64,000 bases of DNA. Source: Oscheius dolichura (lineage: Eukaryota > Nematoda > Chromadorea > Rhabditida > Rhabditidae). A program made the translations under genes and the position numbers. The DNA is taken from positions 1,226,001-1,290,000 of the forward strand of contig OW051494.1 of assembly GCA_932521035.1 (NCBI GenBank). The letters are read 5' to 3'. The notes under the pieces are model-generated. The model searched no databases, had not been told where the DNA came from, and worked only from the letters and a program-made list of their open reading frames with translations. Positions 1-11,269 of this stretch are shown here, in pieces; position 1 is the first letter of the stretch, and each line of letters begins with the position of its first letter.

Positions 1-799
1 TAACATTTTGGACCTTTAAAAACCTCGTGAAAACTTCTAGATCTAAGAAAACTACACTAGAAATGAAGAAAAACCGATTTTGAAGAATTAGAACGCTTTT
101 TAGACCTCTCTGACCGAATTGGGCCCTATTTTGTTTCCAAATTTACAAAATAGACCTTTAAAAGACGATTTATAACAGACTAGATCTTTACAAATTGATC
201 AAAACCCCGCTCGACATGGAAAAATGAAGTTTCAGAAAGAAAAAATCGCTTTGAAGCGCGATGGAAGGAACCTTTCCCTCCTTTTGGTCATAAACGGCAG
301 GGTTTCGATAATTTGAACGCCAAGACGTTTAAAAATGGAAATGAAATAAAAAACTATAAAAGAATACGGTACCTAATCTCATTAGAGCAATAGTTTTGAT
401 GATGTGGATGTTGGTGATGGTGATGTCCGGCGCCGCCGCGTGATGAATCTGACCCAATGTGTATTCGCCGCAGTGAGGCCACAGCCTGTGGCATTCCAAT
501 AAGGGTCCAGCCTGGAAAATAATTTATTATTTTAAAATTAAAACGGAAAAAGGTGAAGAGTAATGATTAGAGAGAGGGCGATCCTGCCATTTTTCTCCGG
601 AAGCGAGAGAAAAAAAAGATGACAACAGCTGTGATTGAATGCGGTTTGTGCTCGGCCCGGGGGAAGACAACAAGCAGGCGGGAAAAAAAAGGATGGATAT
701 CAGCTGCTGGCGGGGGTTTTGGAGATAGATTACTCGACTTTTTTGAATTATTAACTATCTGTCACGGGTGAATTCAACAGTGGAGAACAGAACCCAACT
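1..799. other. Non-coding, no gene seen
   Basis: AT-rich sequence with scattered short motifs such as gaccttta and GGTGATG repeats near 405-425. I see no splice-site-bounded coding segment, RNA gene or terminal inverted repeat here. Confidence 0.5.
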
Positions 800-1400
800 T
801 TGGAGAGCAGTTTTTGGAGTTTCTGGATGGTCAAAAAGTCGTTTTCTCGGGGACAAATAGTTTTGGAAGGGCGGCAACTGGGGTGGGGCCATTTATGTTC
901 CATTTTTCATGTTTCTAATAATTTCTACCATGTTTGGAACATAACGTTTAATTGGAAAAACCAAAAAGTTAAAATAGGAAGCTATTTTTCCGCCTTGAAT
1001 GCCAAAAAAATCGGGTTTTCGAGCGCCGGATGTTTTGGAAGGCGAATAAGGGGCTTTAGTTTATTCCTTTCCATTTTTCATACTTAAAATTGCTCTAGAC
1101 AAGTATTTTACATAAATTTTAAATGTATACATTTAAAAAATCAAGTCTAGAAGCTATTTTGGACTGTAAAAGGGAAAAAATACCGATTTTTCGGGTTGAA
1201 ACGCTCTTGGAAGGCGAAAAAGAGGGTTGTGGCTTATTATTTTTCTTTTTTCACATAAAAAACTGCTTTGAGTTGGTATAAAATGTAATTTTTAGTTGAT
1301 TAGACAAAAAAATTGGCTCTAAAAGCTATTTTAGGGCCTAGAATGGTAAAACATGCCGCTTTTTTTGGGTTTACAAGGTGGAGAAAGCACAATTTCGATT
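800..1400. repeat. Degenerate tandem repeat, period about 170 nt
   Basis: Four diverged units can be lined up, near 828, 998, 1155 and 1340. Each carries a block like 'aatg(g/c)(c/t)aaaa', then a run such as 'tcg(g/t)tttt', then 'ttggaag(g)gcg', and the T-rich 'ccatttttca' recurs between them. The match is loose, so this is an old array. Small open frames crossing it, such as 800-1087, follow from the repeat and are not genes. Confidence 0.55.
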
Positions 1401-1574
1401 TTTTGCCTATTAGAAGTGGAAAAGTATGGATTTTCTGCTTTCGTACAATTTTTATTCCCATAAACAGCCTTGAAAAAGGCAAAAGACGACAAATATTGAC
1501 GACGAGTCCAGTGAACATAAGCGGTGCAAAGTCAAATGTGGTGCGACCACACGGATCTTATCGACAATGGAGAA

Positions 1575-1596
1575 GGGGGGGGGGGGGGGGGGGGGG
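1575..1596. repeat. G22 homopolymer tract
   Basis: Twenty-two consecutive G. A tract of the same length is at 8813-8834, and a C20 tract is at 45111-45130. Exact length may be affected by sequencing error. Confidence 0.9.
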
Positions 1597-2082
1597 CAGA
1601 AGATTTAGCGATAAGGGCGGGAGAAAATAGGAAAATACGCTATAATTTGGACTTTTTTAAGCAAGAAAATTAATCCCCGGGAAGATGTGTGATTTTTGAC
1701 AGGGACGGAGTCATAAAACTGACAGCAGAGGGGGAGGGGGGCAAGTGTCCTATATCTCTCGTAAACAGCCAAAATGGCCGGGCACACTGCACTTTTTTCC
1801 GATATTTTTCGATACTTTGACACCTTTTACCCAGTATAATCGGAGTGTAACAATTGATAGCAGCATTAAAGTCAAGTGGAAAAGTGAAATTACCCGATTG
1901 ACAAGTGGTAACGGGGGACGGCGCCGGTTACCACCACCACGGGGCAGGCAGGGACGGCAAATAGTTCGAGGGGACTTCGGGGAAAACGATAGACGGAAGT
2001 ATGTTTGAGAACACGGTGGGGAGAGACATTTTCGGAAAGGAAGGGCACTACATTTGGTACAAAAAGAATCGGAAACATCGAG

Positions 2083-2520
2083 GAAAATGGTCGAATTTAA
2101 CGGAAAATACCCTTGGTTTGGGTTCCCGCCACTTTTAACTCTTTTAATCTCCAAATTAATAACAAAATAGGTTTTATATATATATACGATGTTTTTAAAG
2201 GCTTGCTTTACTAACTTAATAAAAAAATCCAGAAAAAAATGAGGAAAATGGCAAATTTTGGTTGAAAACCTCGCGAAATGACGGAAAACGTCGTTATTTT
2301 TAATTCCCGCCATTATAAGCTCATTTAATTTAAAGAAAACATTCAAATTGATTTTTTAATGTAACTATCATGTTGCTAACGGTCTATATTACTAGTTTGA
2401 CTGAAAAAATCCAGAAAAAAAAGAGGAAAATGGCTAATTTTGGCTCAAAACCCCGAGAAACGACCTGAACTGTCTTCGATTTGAATTCCCGCCTATATAA
2501 ACTTATTTTATTTAATCTAA
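2083..2520. repeat. Three-unit tandem repeat, period about 160-190 nt
   Basis: Units start near 2083, 2240 and 2425. Each begins with 'gaggaaaatgg', continues through a variant of 'aattttggytgaaaac' and ends with 'attcccgcc' followed by a 'tataa' and 'atttaatt' stretch. Linkers carry 'aaaaatccagaaaaaa' twice. It resembles the looser array at 800-1400 in composition but is better preserved. The long antisense frame 1750-2346 runs through it and is not a gene. Confidence 0.75.
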
Positions 2521-4091
2521 CCTCTTTTTTAATAATATTATCTCGAAGTTAAAGGTCTGCATCACCGAATCAAGGTCAAATTATCGATTTTATGCATGAA
2601 CGGGGAGAATAGTTTGAGACGGCGCGGGGATTATATCAAATGCCGATAAAGGTCGGGGAAAAAGAACTGTCGAAATTTCGAAGTCTCTCCGGACTGTTCG
2701 CCAGATTTTTGTTTAATTTAAAGGTAAAGAGAAAGTGTGAATCACAAGAATAACTGGTTGTGAGTTAGGGGATGACTCCCAATGCATGACGGAGTAAATA
2801 GTCGCTTGGTGGTGTGTGAGCGGGGCGCGGGCGCCTCTCTCTCCTCTATGACCCACGGATGTATCTCGTCTCTGTCCCGGTGTGACTAGCATGTTTTCAA
2901 CACGACGACGACGCATAGCTTATTTTTATCAATTTAAAGTGGTTTTAAAACAGTGTTAGATTTGATAAAATCTGAAAAGGAGGGAAAAACTGACCATAGC
3001 CGAGGAAAGCAGTCATCCAATTGTCCCATTTCGACAAAAATTTAGTCTATTCTGGTTATTTTTTGACTAGAAAACACGTTAGAAGCGAAATGTTGTTTTA
3101 TGTTTTAAAGCGAAAAATTTTGGTAAAATACAGGAAGTTACTCCGCAAAAATTCGAATTACCAGATTTGGAGTCGAAATGAAACAAAATCGGGGTTTCCG
3201 CTCCAAATTTTCAAAAATTCTGGGGTAAAAGGACATTTAAAAAGCAGGAAATGATCCTAGAAAGTGATAAATCTATTAATTAATAGGAAAAATGATTGAA
3301 AAAGGTTAAAAATGGACCTGGAATAGTTAAAACATCAAAATTCTAGAAATTGGCAAGAAACAAGACAGAAATGGTCAAAAAACGCGGTCCTTGACTAATT
3401 TTTGCCTCATTCCCAGTCTGTTTTAACCTTGAAACCGTCCCATTCAAACTCCGCGTGCACCTGACTGTTTCGTTTCAAAATCCGCTGCCTCGCGCGGTCG
3501 CCTCTTGATGACCCCCTTCCCGGCCGGCTGAATACACATGATTCATACCGTCACCTTGGGGAAAAATACAGGAAAACGACTGGGAGAGGGAGGAAAATCG
3601 GGGGAATTGGCCAAAAAGGGGGAAAAGGAGAAAATGATGAAATTGGGATGTGATGGGTATCGGTTTTCTCTTCTCTTTCTCTCACTCCCTGTCTCTGCCG
3701 GCGCTATCAAGCCAATACTGCACAAAAATCACGTTCCATGACGGATCGAGGGACACAAAACTACCCCCCGTTTGTGGTTGGCGTGAAGCGTGAAACAGGA
3801 ATCTCCCTGCTACATCTACCTGCATTGGGGCCAATGTGTGATAGGCAACCGTTTGCCACAGTGTGGACAGTACGAGAGGGAGACAGGGGATGAAAGAGAA
3901 ACACCAGGAGCTGGGGCAGAGAGGAGACGGGAGAAGGGGAGTAAATATTATGATTTTTTCCACTGTATGATGGGTTAAAAGGGTAGAGAAAGGGCTGTTT
4001 ATGCCCCGAAGAAGAGGGAGAATACGAGGGAAATAGAGAAAACAACTGTGGAAGTCTCCTAATTTTGGTTCGCCTATTTTTTTGTCTCGGC
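2521..4091. other. Non-coding, no gene seen
   Basis: Mixed AT-rich and C/T-rich sequence. The open frames at 3682-4119 and 3761-4093 (minus) overlap in different frames, lack splice-bounded structure and are low complexity (Pro/Ser/Phe-rich), so I do not call them. Confidence 0.45.
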
Positions 4092-4230
4092 ACTCGACAG
4101 CCTGATCGCCAGCACCCATAAAGTCTCGGCAGTTGGATCCTCTTTATTCAAAGCTGTTACAAAACTGTGACGCTTTTATACTTTTGTCCGGCCGAGACTG
4201 TACGGGTGCAGGGGATCGGACTATCGAGGA
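4092..4230. mobile_element. Foldback MITE copy 1 (CCCGTAAAGTCTCGGCAG family)
   Basis: About 139 bp. The left arm starts 'ctcgacagcctgatc' and includes a variant of the core (acccataaagtctcggcag); the right arm is its inverted partner, ending 'ggatcggactatcgagg'. The centre (tctttattcaaa..gttacaaaactgtgacgc) is shared with the other full copies. No coding capacity, so a non-autonomous element. Confidence 0.85.
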
Positions 4231-5514
4231 CCATCCCGTTTTTCGGCTAAAATTGGAGAAACAGAAACGGATAGCTTGTTCCGGTGGTTTTTTGGACCGA
4301 GAAAGTGATCACAAAAGTCTTCATGGAACCGGCCAGTGATCTGTTCCGAAATTAAGAGCTCGCGTCTCCGATCCCCCCTTCTTCCCCGTTGACTTTGTGC
4401 GTCATTTCACACTGGCTGTCCGTAGTCTGATTTCGCCTTCTCCTTCTCTTTAACTTTACTTTTTCCACTGATTGTCGATAAAAATTAACGGGGATGGAAA
4501 AAGTCGGACAAACTCGTTCTCTGGTATCTTTTTCTAACAGAGAAAAGTGGTTACAGCCAGAATTTCTTGGGAACTGCAGCGGTGGAAAGGGTCCACGCGG
4601 GGGGAAAAGGGAGACTTTTTCAAATACCGTATACTTCCAGGTCCTCTGGGGATTCCCTGGGGTCAATTAATTAAGAGAAGAATCACTCGCCCCTGGGAGA
4701 TTTTTTGGGAAAAAAACGGGGGATTCGTAGAATTCTTGGGAGATTTTGACCCTAAATATCGTCCAGTAGGCTCTATATTCATATGAAGACGCCCAGGAGG
4801 TCATCTGGGAGGTCCTAAAGGGATTCTGGGAAGAATAGGAGAAAGGAAAACACTCTGGTCTCGAGGAGAAAAAAACGAGACCAACGAAACACGTTACTGC
4901 TGTATAAACAATGACAGGAAGGATGCTGTTGTGGTGATGAATAGCAATTCCCCCCGGGCCAGACAGCTCATTTTATTCTTTTCTTTTCTGGTATCGAAAC
5001 GACAATATTCTCTGGAATCTATGGAAGACAAAACAAAAGTGATTTAATGAAAATAAAAAGAATAAAGAGAGAAAGAATCGATTACGGGAGTGAGAGAGAG
5101 AGACAAAATAGTCCGAATGGGAGCGGCGGCAAGAACATAACAAAGCAAATAGCAGCAGTCAACCCCCTGCTGCCTGCCCTTCGGTTGACCTTGGAAACCG
5201 TAGGGTAGGGGCAGTTAAAGCCAAGGATATATTCTTTTTTTCGAATTCAAAAACGGGAGAATTTTTACGGTTGGAGACAGCAAAACACAGGAGAGATAAT
5301 TTGTCACATTGACGTCGGAAAAACATGATCAATAAGCAGCTGCAGGGAGAGGAGGGGAGGGGACGGAGGGAAGGAAGGAGGAGGAAGTGCAGAGAATAGA
5401 ACAGAACGGAAGTGGGAGAGCTATTATGACCGATAGATTACTATTGTTGTCCTGAACATGGGAATAATTGAAGATTTCGCCAGCCTGGACCGTTTTCCCA
5501 GAAAAGGACTCGGA

Positions 5515-5578
5515 CCTCGATAACCCGACCCCCCGTACCCGTAAAGTCTCGGCAGGAAGATCATCTTTATACAAAATC
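5515..5578. mobile_element. Foldback MITE copy 2, left half only
   Basis: Contains cctcgataacccgacc, the core CCCGTAAAGTCTCGGCAG and the start of the shared centre (atcatctttatacaaaa). The right arm is missing, so this is a truncated copy. Confidence 0.8.
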
Positions 5579-5691
5579 GGGCATTCCCATCTGCCGCCGG
5601 CCGTCCCCCACCTCATACAGTTGATTGTCATGATAACAGGGAATTTGGGGGGCATAAATTCAGACGGACGGATCTGCTGTTTCTCCCTCAC

Positions 5692-5850
5692 CTGGAAGTC
5701 ACTCTTCCACTGGGCATCTCACAGCAGGTCACACGGCGGCGTCTGCATCCGGTGCAGGTTCGGCACCACCTCGTCCTCCGACGAATCCCCCACTGTTGAA
5801 GAAACTCCTCTGCTTTTTATGGTGTTGCCCATACAGCGTCGCGAATAAAG
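5692..5850 (-). CDS. Possible small exon with in-frame TGA, unrecognised
   Basis: On the minus strand a good acceptor (gatatttcag) at 5851 precedes an ATG at 5832. The frame reads 37 residues beginning MGNTIKSRG, to a TGA at 5719-5721, then stays open for nine more codons (DAQWKSDFQ) to a good donor (CAG|gtgagg) at 5692. The MGNxxxS-like start could be an N-myristoylation signal. The residues (SSEDEVVPNLHRMQTPP) look protein-like rather than low complexity. I do not recognise the family. It may be a pseudogene exon, a short protein, or an exon with a premature stop; I could not join it confidently to other exons. Confidence 0.25.
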
Positions 5851-7194
5851 CTGAAATATCATATTCTTATTTTTTAGGGAATAGTTATGGCTGCCACCCG
5901 GTCAGTCAAATCAGCTGTTTCTGGGCTGGGCGCTAATGGACTCGCTTGATTAAATATTCTTATCTGTTTTCTCCCGCCATCGGCATTTAAACAAATTTCG
6001 AAATGTTTTCAACCGATTCTCTTACTTTTACTGGTTTCCTCTGCTGGTAAGCAAAATAAATTCTGAATTTTCTTCTTGTGAAATTATAGAATAATAGGTA
6101 GAAACCTTGATTTGAAGAATCCGCAAAATTTTGATATTAAAATAGAAGAATAACGTCAGAAAGATATCGAATATCAGGAATTTCCGGCGGGGAAAGTGAA
6201 AAAAAGGAAGCAGTGGCCGGAAGCGTCTTTGCTGACCATTATCATCTTTTGCAGATATTCTTTTGCTGCTAAAAAGACAAAAAATAATTGACTCACCAAA
6301 AAAGATGAAACAACGCAGCATGGCCAAATAGAGAGGGATGGAATGTGTCGAGCTTATCGGGAGAGTACAAACAGAATACGGTGTCTATGAGAAAGGAGCC
6401 GCTGGAACAAGAATATTTGAAGAATTTATCATTTTATGGGTAGAGGAGAAGCATAAAGAAAAGGGTATGAAGAAAGAGACATTGGGAACGGTGGAGGGTG
6501 ATCCACTATTTATAGAGGTGCACTTTTGAGCCTCCGGAAAGTCCCAATTGGCTATTAGGGGAGAGCAGGGAGCTATTTATAACACAAGCAAATAAAAAAA
6601 GATGGAGTTATTGAAGGAGGAGAGAGTGCGGACGGATATTAACCCCTCCTCCCCATTTTCTCCTTGTTTACGCTTCTTCTACATACAATTCTGCAGAAGA
6701 GTAGTTCCAGCCGGCACCGGCAACGTTCATAGAAAATTGAGAATATTTTGTAGTGCTAAAATTAGTGGAAAAGAAGAAATTGACAGCCTGCTGCTTATGA
6801 AATAAACAAGAGTCGAATAACGGCGCCTTCGTGGGTTATCAGCGGCATCCTTGAGTCATTTTCTACTGGGCGGAGTCTGAGTCATTGTCACCGGAAATGA
6901 CAAAAGATGCGCTGGAAACAAAGACTTCGTCTACGTCGAAAAGGGCAATTGAGACGAGGCACTGCTGACGGAATAAAATCCCTTGCAAAATGTAGCAATC
7001 GAGGACAGATTCAACTGAAGTGCACAGCACTACGAGGCACGGAAGGGTGAGAAAACAAGGGATGAGGAGAAGGAAAAACAGACAGGTTGTAAATTTCGAT
7101 ATGGTGGATGACGTATCAAAGACCTCTTGGAGCCGCTTTGACAGCTTTATTTACTGTCGGCCATACATATTCATCTCCGGTTTGCAGCTGCAAA
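5851..7194. other. Non-coding, no firm gene
   Basis: Short open frames (6028-6327 minus; 6338-6529, 6602-6805 and 7020-7205 plus) have no family resemblance I can name and no consistent splice structure. A short ATG-led segment at 6297-6327 (minus) with a donor and a 28-nt candidate intron is noted but not called. Confidence 0.4.
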
Positions 7195-7264
7195 CAAAAC
7201 GGTGATGCCTTTATATCTTTGTCTTACCGAGACTTTACGGGTGCAGGGGATTGGACTAGCGAGG
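7195..7264. mobile_element. Foldback MITE copy 3, right half only
   Basis: Holds the end of the shared centre (gatgcctttatatctttgtctt) and the right arm (ccgagactttacgggtgcag, then gggattggactagcgagg). The left arm has been replaced by unrelated sequence. Confidence 0.8.
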
Positions 7265-7687
7265 GGAGAGCCCGGAAAGACCCAAAAACCGGGAGAATAC
7301 CAATTTTGAACCGCCTAGGTCTTGAAGAAAACAATTTGGACTCTTTCTAACCTTGATGCAGGTGTCCTTAGTCGCGTCTTGTATTCGAATGGGTGCTAAA
7401 TGGGCTCCAATTGGTCTCTGGTGGTTCAAAATGTTCCCCCTGACCAGAACCACATGTTCTTTGGCTATATTTCCCTTCCCAGCTCAATTTTTGTGGGGGG
7501 TTTTTCATTTCTCTATCCTCTCAGGACCTCAAGAACTGTTATAGATATCGTATTTAGGTGGCAACTGCTGTAATTTTTCTCCTGGCTCTTCCGAATGCCA
7601 ATTTCGCTGGTGCTGGGGGTCACAGGCGGTCTGCCCGAAATATTGGGAAATTTATATTTAAATAAAATTTATTGTGACCAAAAATGA

Positions 7688-9600
7688 CTAGACAATAGAT
7701 TGATATTCCTGTAGCTGGTAACCGTATTGATAGAAGGCTTTGAACAGTTCCATTGTGGAGGTGAATGTCTTCATGCAGATGTTATAGTTGACGGAGACAC
7801 CAATTCCCAGGACTATTCCATCCGGTAGCCGGATAGAATACAAGTTTATCTCTTCTAGGAGCTTTCTCCACCTTGCGGATAACTGGAAAGTACTGTATTT
7901 TTTTTGAAAGAGCCCCCTAATGGGTCTCGAAGCGACTGAAGGAGTTCAATGACGGCGGGACTGCTTCTATCGCTTCGAAGTCCAGTTACCCTATTTAAAT
8001 AAGAAACTGTACCTCTTCTTTGGAAAAATGGCTCAATGCTGTGGAGTTGTGGATAGATTCCGTCCAGTCGGTACTGTATCTCACATCACGGAAGAGGTAA
8101 TCCGGGTCAAATCGCTCCGATTTTGATATTTCGACAGAAAGATACTGACAGGGGAAACGGAGCTCGTGTTCGTAGTCCTGAAACGATTTAATCGGCTGAG
8201 GATTAAATGGTATACGCAGTCAAAGAAGAAAAGTCTTTCCTACCTGTAGGAGTCGATTGAGGCTGTCCAAACTGACAACAGAAAGGTAAACCCGCTCCTG
8301 GACCTCAGAAAGGAATGCCAAGTCGACGTTTTCACACTTCCTCAATAGGATATTCTTAGCGGAGAAAAATGCCGGATGATGGTAGAGAGTCGTGTTGAAA
8401 TAGTCCCAACTCTCCAGAGAAACAGCAATGGACTGGGGGCGGATGTCTTGAAGCAGTACGGCTATCACTGTCTGGTCCGTGTAGCAGATGACAATCCCCT
8501 CACAGTGGAAATGCTTAAAGAGGCGAATAATACGCGGCACTTGTTCCATTGCGATGGAGTCCTGAAGGGAAAATTCTTTTAGAAATTAAAAAAAAAAGAA
8601 AATGATGGAACTTACGACATGAAGCTTGCCGCTGAAGCGAATTCTAAACAGTTCAGAGCTTTCCAGTTCCACCATTCCGCCATAATCACTTCCAGGAATA
8701 TAGAAATTCTAAAAAATACTATGTTAATTCAAATTAAAGGACTGTCAGAAGGCTAGAACTGCCTGTAAAGCCACAAATTTTGGAAAGAGCGCACCTGATG
8801 GCGGCAAAAAAAGGGGGGGGGGGGGGGGGGGGGGAGTTTCGCCATTTCAGGAAGACAAAGAGCCAACAAAGGGGCAAAATTTGAGGTTAGGGAAAATATG
8901 GGTTTGGATACAGTACTCTCTCCCTTACTTTTGGGAAAAGATTTTCTCGTGACATTTTCCTGTCAATCTAATCAACTCTTTCCTCGATTGTCGGATCCCT
9001 TGCACCCGTAAAGTCTCGGCAGGAGGATCATCTTTATTCAAAACTGTTACAAAACTGTGACGCCTTTATATATTTGCCTTGCCGAGACTTTACGGCTGCG
9101 GGGGATTGGACTATCGAGAACCAAGCCATGAAATTCGGACCAGCCCGGAGATTTTCAAATTTTCAGATTTGGATCATAGTTTTTAGCCCTGGATTTAGAT
9201 ATTACAATACTGAGAGCCCCTTTTACCCCGTTATAAACCCTTCGCTGCTGTTTAATTTGCTTTAGATCCTTGCCACCCCCTTTATTAACATGATATAGAC
9301 TTACATTAGCCTTTAAATAGAGCCTGTCGACTTGTATCGGCCGCCGAATTTCCGGCTCATGGTCATTTATAAAATTATTCAGCCATTTAGCAGTCCGACG
9401 GCAGTTATTCAAAGCAGCACCTTTCATCTGGAAACGATAAAAAGACTAAAAGACCATATCGAAATATTTACCTTCGTAAGGACGAGGATCAGCATCTTTT
9501 CCTCTAATTTATCCAAAAATGGGGCGACGTTCTTCTCGTTTTTAGAGTCTTTTTTAAATTTATTACGGATAAATAGAAATCCCCGCTGAATGGAATACAT
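7688..9600 (-). CDS. Six-exon protein, possible HUS1-like checkpoint clamp subunit
   Basis: Minus-strand exons 9472-9600, 9305-9427, 8616-8708, 8244-8561, 8013-8177 and 7688-7882 join in phase into 340 residues ending at a TAG. Donors and acceptors are good (e.g. CAG|gtagg, tttcag|GAC, tttccag|TTA). From about residue 106 a segment starting FRIRFSGKLH aligns by eye with the N-terminus of HUS1 (MKFRAKI type), with a later SLESWDYFNT like the HUS1 'LEQENFFNEF' and 'FPCQYLSVEIS' like 'FPCLTVSVEL'. HUS1 is a PCNA-fold subunit of the 9-1-1 DNA-damage clamp. The first ~105 residues do not match HUS1 and may belong to another gene or be an extension. The large third-exon intron carries MITE copy 4 and a G22 tract. 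That this is a spliced gene: fairly sure; HUS1: tentative. Confidence 0.55.
8813..8834. repeat. G22 homopolymer tract in an intron
   Basis: Twenty-two consecutive G within the 8709-9304 intron of the minus-strand gene; on the transcript it is a C-run. Confidence 0.9.
8982..9120. mobile_element. Foldback MITE copy 4, near full length
   Basis: About 139 bp with both arms: left cctcgattgtcggatcc plus the exact core CCCGTAAAGTCTCGGCAG, right tgccgagactttacgg and ggattggactatcgag. The full shared centre is present. Sits in an intron of the possible HUS1-like gene. Confidence 0.9.
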
Positions 9601-9837
9601 TGTGGCAGGGGGAAAGGCGAGATGTGCGTATGAATGTGTGCCGTGTAGACGGTTCGGCTTATCACTCTATCTTTACGTCTTGGAGCGACTGAAAAGAGCA
9701 ACAGGGGAACGTGGACAAGACACGTCATAAGTCGGGAAAGGTGCTGGACGTCTCTCTATTGACTATTTTCATCTTTTCCAGGACTTTCATAGCCTTGATC
9801 CCTGCTGAAAGTGGAGGCGATCAAGTGTCGGCTCGGT

Positions 9838-9986
9838 TCTCGATAGCCAGCTCCCCTGCCCCCGTAATGTCTCGGCAGGAGGGTCGCTTTTTCTTTCTTT
9901 TTTTTCGAAAGTGTTACAAAACAGTGACGCCGTTATATCTTTGCCTTGCTGAGACTTTATGGGTGCAGGGGATAGGATTATCGAGA
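9838..9986. mobile_element. Foldback MITE copy 5, next to the gene array
   Basis: About 149 bp. Left arm ttctcgatagccagctcc with cccgtaatgtctcggcag; centre partly replaced by a T/C-rich run (9890-9910); right arm ctgagactttatgggtgcag and ataggattatcgag. Its right end lies within about 20 bp of the start of the remnant of the tandem gene family. Confidence 0.85.
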
Positions 9987-9997
9987 ATGAGAGAGAA

Positions 9998-10170
9998 GTC
10001 GAGACGAGAAAGACGCCAAGAAGACGGCCAACCCGGTACAGGAAGGACAGAAGACCACCTCGAAGGAGGGCAAATAGGAGACAAGACCAGCAGTCGCCCG
10101 GGAGACCCCCACTTCCCCGACAAAATCTAATTTCTCGAGAAATAAAGGATTGCGGCTAGTTTTGTTCTCT
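9998..10170 (+). pseudogene. 3' remnant of the tandem gene family (copy 0)
   Basis: Reads in frame as ..DEKDAKKTANPVQEGQKTT then SKEGK and a TAG at 10075-10077, nearly the same as the end of copy C (12,556-13,117). The 3' UTR is also shared: ggagacaagaccagcagtcgcc after the stop, an AATAAA at 10141 and 'attgcggctagttttgttctc'. No 5' part is present; MITE copy 5 lies just upstream. This is therefore a broken copy. Confidence 0.8.
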
Positions 10171-10336
10171 CTCTCCTCGATCTCTTTTATGTAAGGTCGT
10201 TTTGGGTCCTTGTGATCTAGTCTTGCTTTGACTCGTTTGGGAGTAGACTAGGCATCTTCTGTCTAATCCCTCCAACTCCAAAATCGGTCCCCTTCCCATT
10301 GAAGACTGGTAACTTCTCCTCTACGGCTGCGCTTCA

Positions 10337-11095
10337 ATGTTCTTCCTGCTTCTTCTCCACTTCCTGCCATTCTTCCTTCTACCGTACCTGCTCATCCTGT
10401 GCAAGAAGAAGAAGATGAAGATGGATCTATCGGGATTGGGAATAACCGAAGAAATTGTACGGAGAGAGATGGTGAAGCCACCCTATACAGATCCGGACGC
10501 AATCGAGATTTGGACTATTACTGGCGAATATTATCCATATTTGCTTGTGGTCTACAGCTGTGTTAAGGACGGAATCCTGCAGGAACATAGAGTTGATCAT
10601 GGATCACATATTGATAGGGACTACAGGCGTCGAATAACGGCAGACTTCCTCGATGTTAACCGGATCTATCAGGGGCACAAATGCACGAAACCGAAGAAGA
10701 GAAAGAAGGAAAAGGAGACATGCCAAGTTTGTCAGGCCTACATAGTATGGGCTATAGAGCAATGCAAACTGATGAAGAGGACTGATTTTCCATACCCAGA
10801 AAAGATTAAAGAGATGATTGAAGAAAATTTCTTCGATTATGGAGGAGACTTTCCTCCCTATCCTAATTGGGATAATGTTGTGAAGAAAATACAAGAAAAG
10901 AAACGGATAATGAAGGGAGAGAACTTGAATAAGGAGGAGAAAGAGCTGTATTGGAGGTGGCTGAAATACCAGCCCAAGATGGAGGACGTGGAGCCGGGCG
11001 ACGTGATAGAGACCCGAGAAATGGCGAGAAACGCTAGGCGCATGCTCATCGCGGAATGGTGCAGACAGAGGCTCGCCTCCAAGGAGGGCAAATAG
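10337..11095 (+). CDS. Tandem family copy A: N-terminal membrane anchor, basic CxxC protein
   Basis: A single 252-codon frame. Residues 1-22 are strongly hydrophobic (MFFLLLLHFLPFFLLPYLLI) and are followed by a KKKK stop-transfer-like run, suggesting a signal anchor. A middle domain has the order IYQGHKCTKPKK, a Lys-rich stretch, CQVC, AYIVWAIEQ, then FPYPEKIKEMIEENFFDYGG. The C-terminus ends SKEGK. The ATG sits 3' of 'ctcctctacggctgcgcttca', which is shared almost exactly with copy B, so both 5' ends derive from one duplication. AATAAA lies at about 11,159. I do not recognise the family. The best preserved of the four copies, so the likely functional one. Confidence 0.7.
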   Translation: MFFLLLLHFLPFFLLPYLLILCKKKKMKMDLSGLGITEEIVRREMVKPPYTDPDAIEIWTITGEYYPYLLVVYSCVKDGILQEHRVDHGSHIDRDYRRRITADFLDVNRIYQGHKCTKPKKRKKEKETCQVCQAYIVWAIEQCKLMKRTDFPYPEKIKEMIEENFFDYGGDFPPYPNWDNVVKKIQEKKRIMKGENLNKEEKELYWRWLKYQPKMEDVEPGDVIETREMARNARRMLIAEWCRQRLASKEGK

Positions 11096-11269
11096 GAGAC
11101 AAGACGAAAAGTCGCCAGACAAATTCATCATTTCTCCGCCAAATCTAATTTCTATAGTAATAAAGAATTGCGGCTAGTTTTGTTCTCTTTTTCCTCGGCC
11201 CTTTCTCGATGAGATTCTTTGGGATCCATGTGGTCTAGTCCTGCTTTTTGACGGACTTTGGACTAGAGA

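Noticed and set aside
1750-2346. 198-codon minus-strand frame
   Set aside because: Runs through a tandem repeat block and low-complexity proline stretches; no protein features.
3682-4119. 145-codon minus-strand frame
   Set aside because: Overlaps another frame (3761-4093), Ser/Pro/Phe-rich, reaches into MITE copy 1.
6028-6327. 99-codon minus-strand frame with signal-like start MAMLRCFIFF
   Set aside because: Continuation is Phe/Arg-rich without a family match; needs a 28-nt intron to make a short secreted peptide. Too weak to call.
10604-11131. 175-codon minus-strand frame
   Set aside because: Shadow antisense to copy A of the tandem family, whose plus-strand frame is supported by its paralogues.
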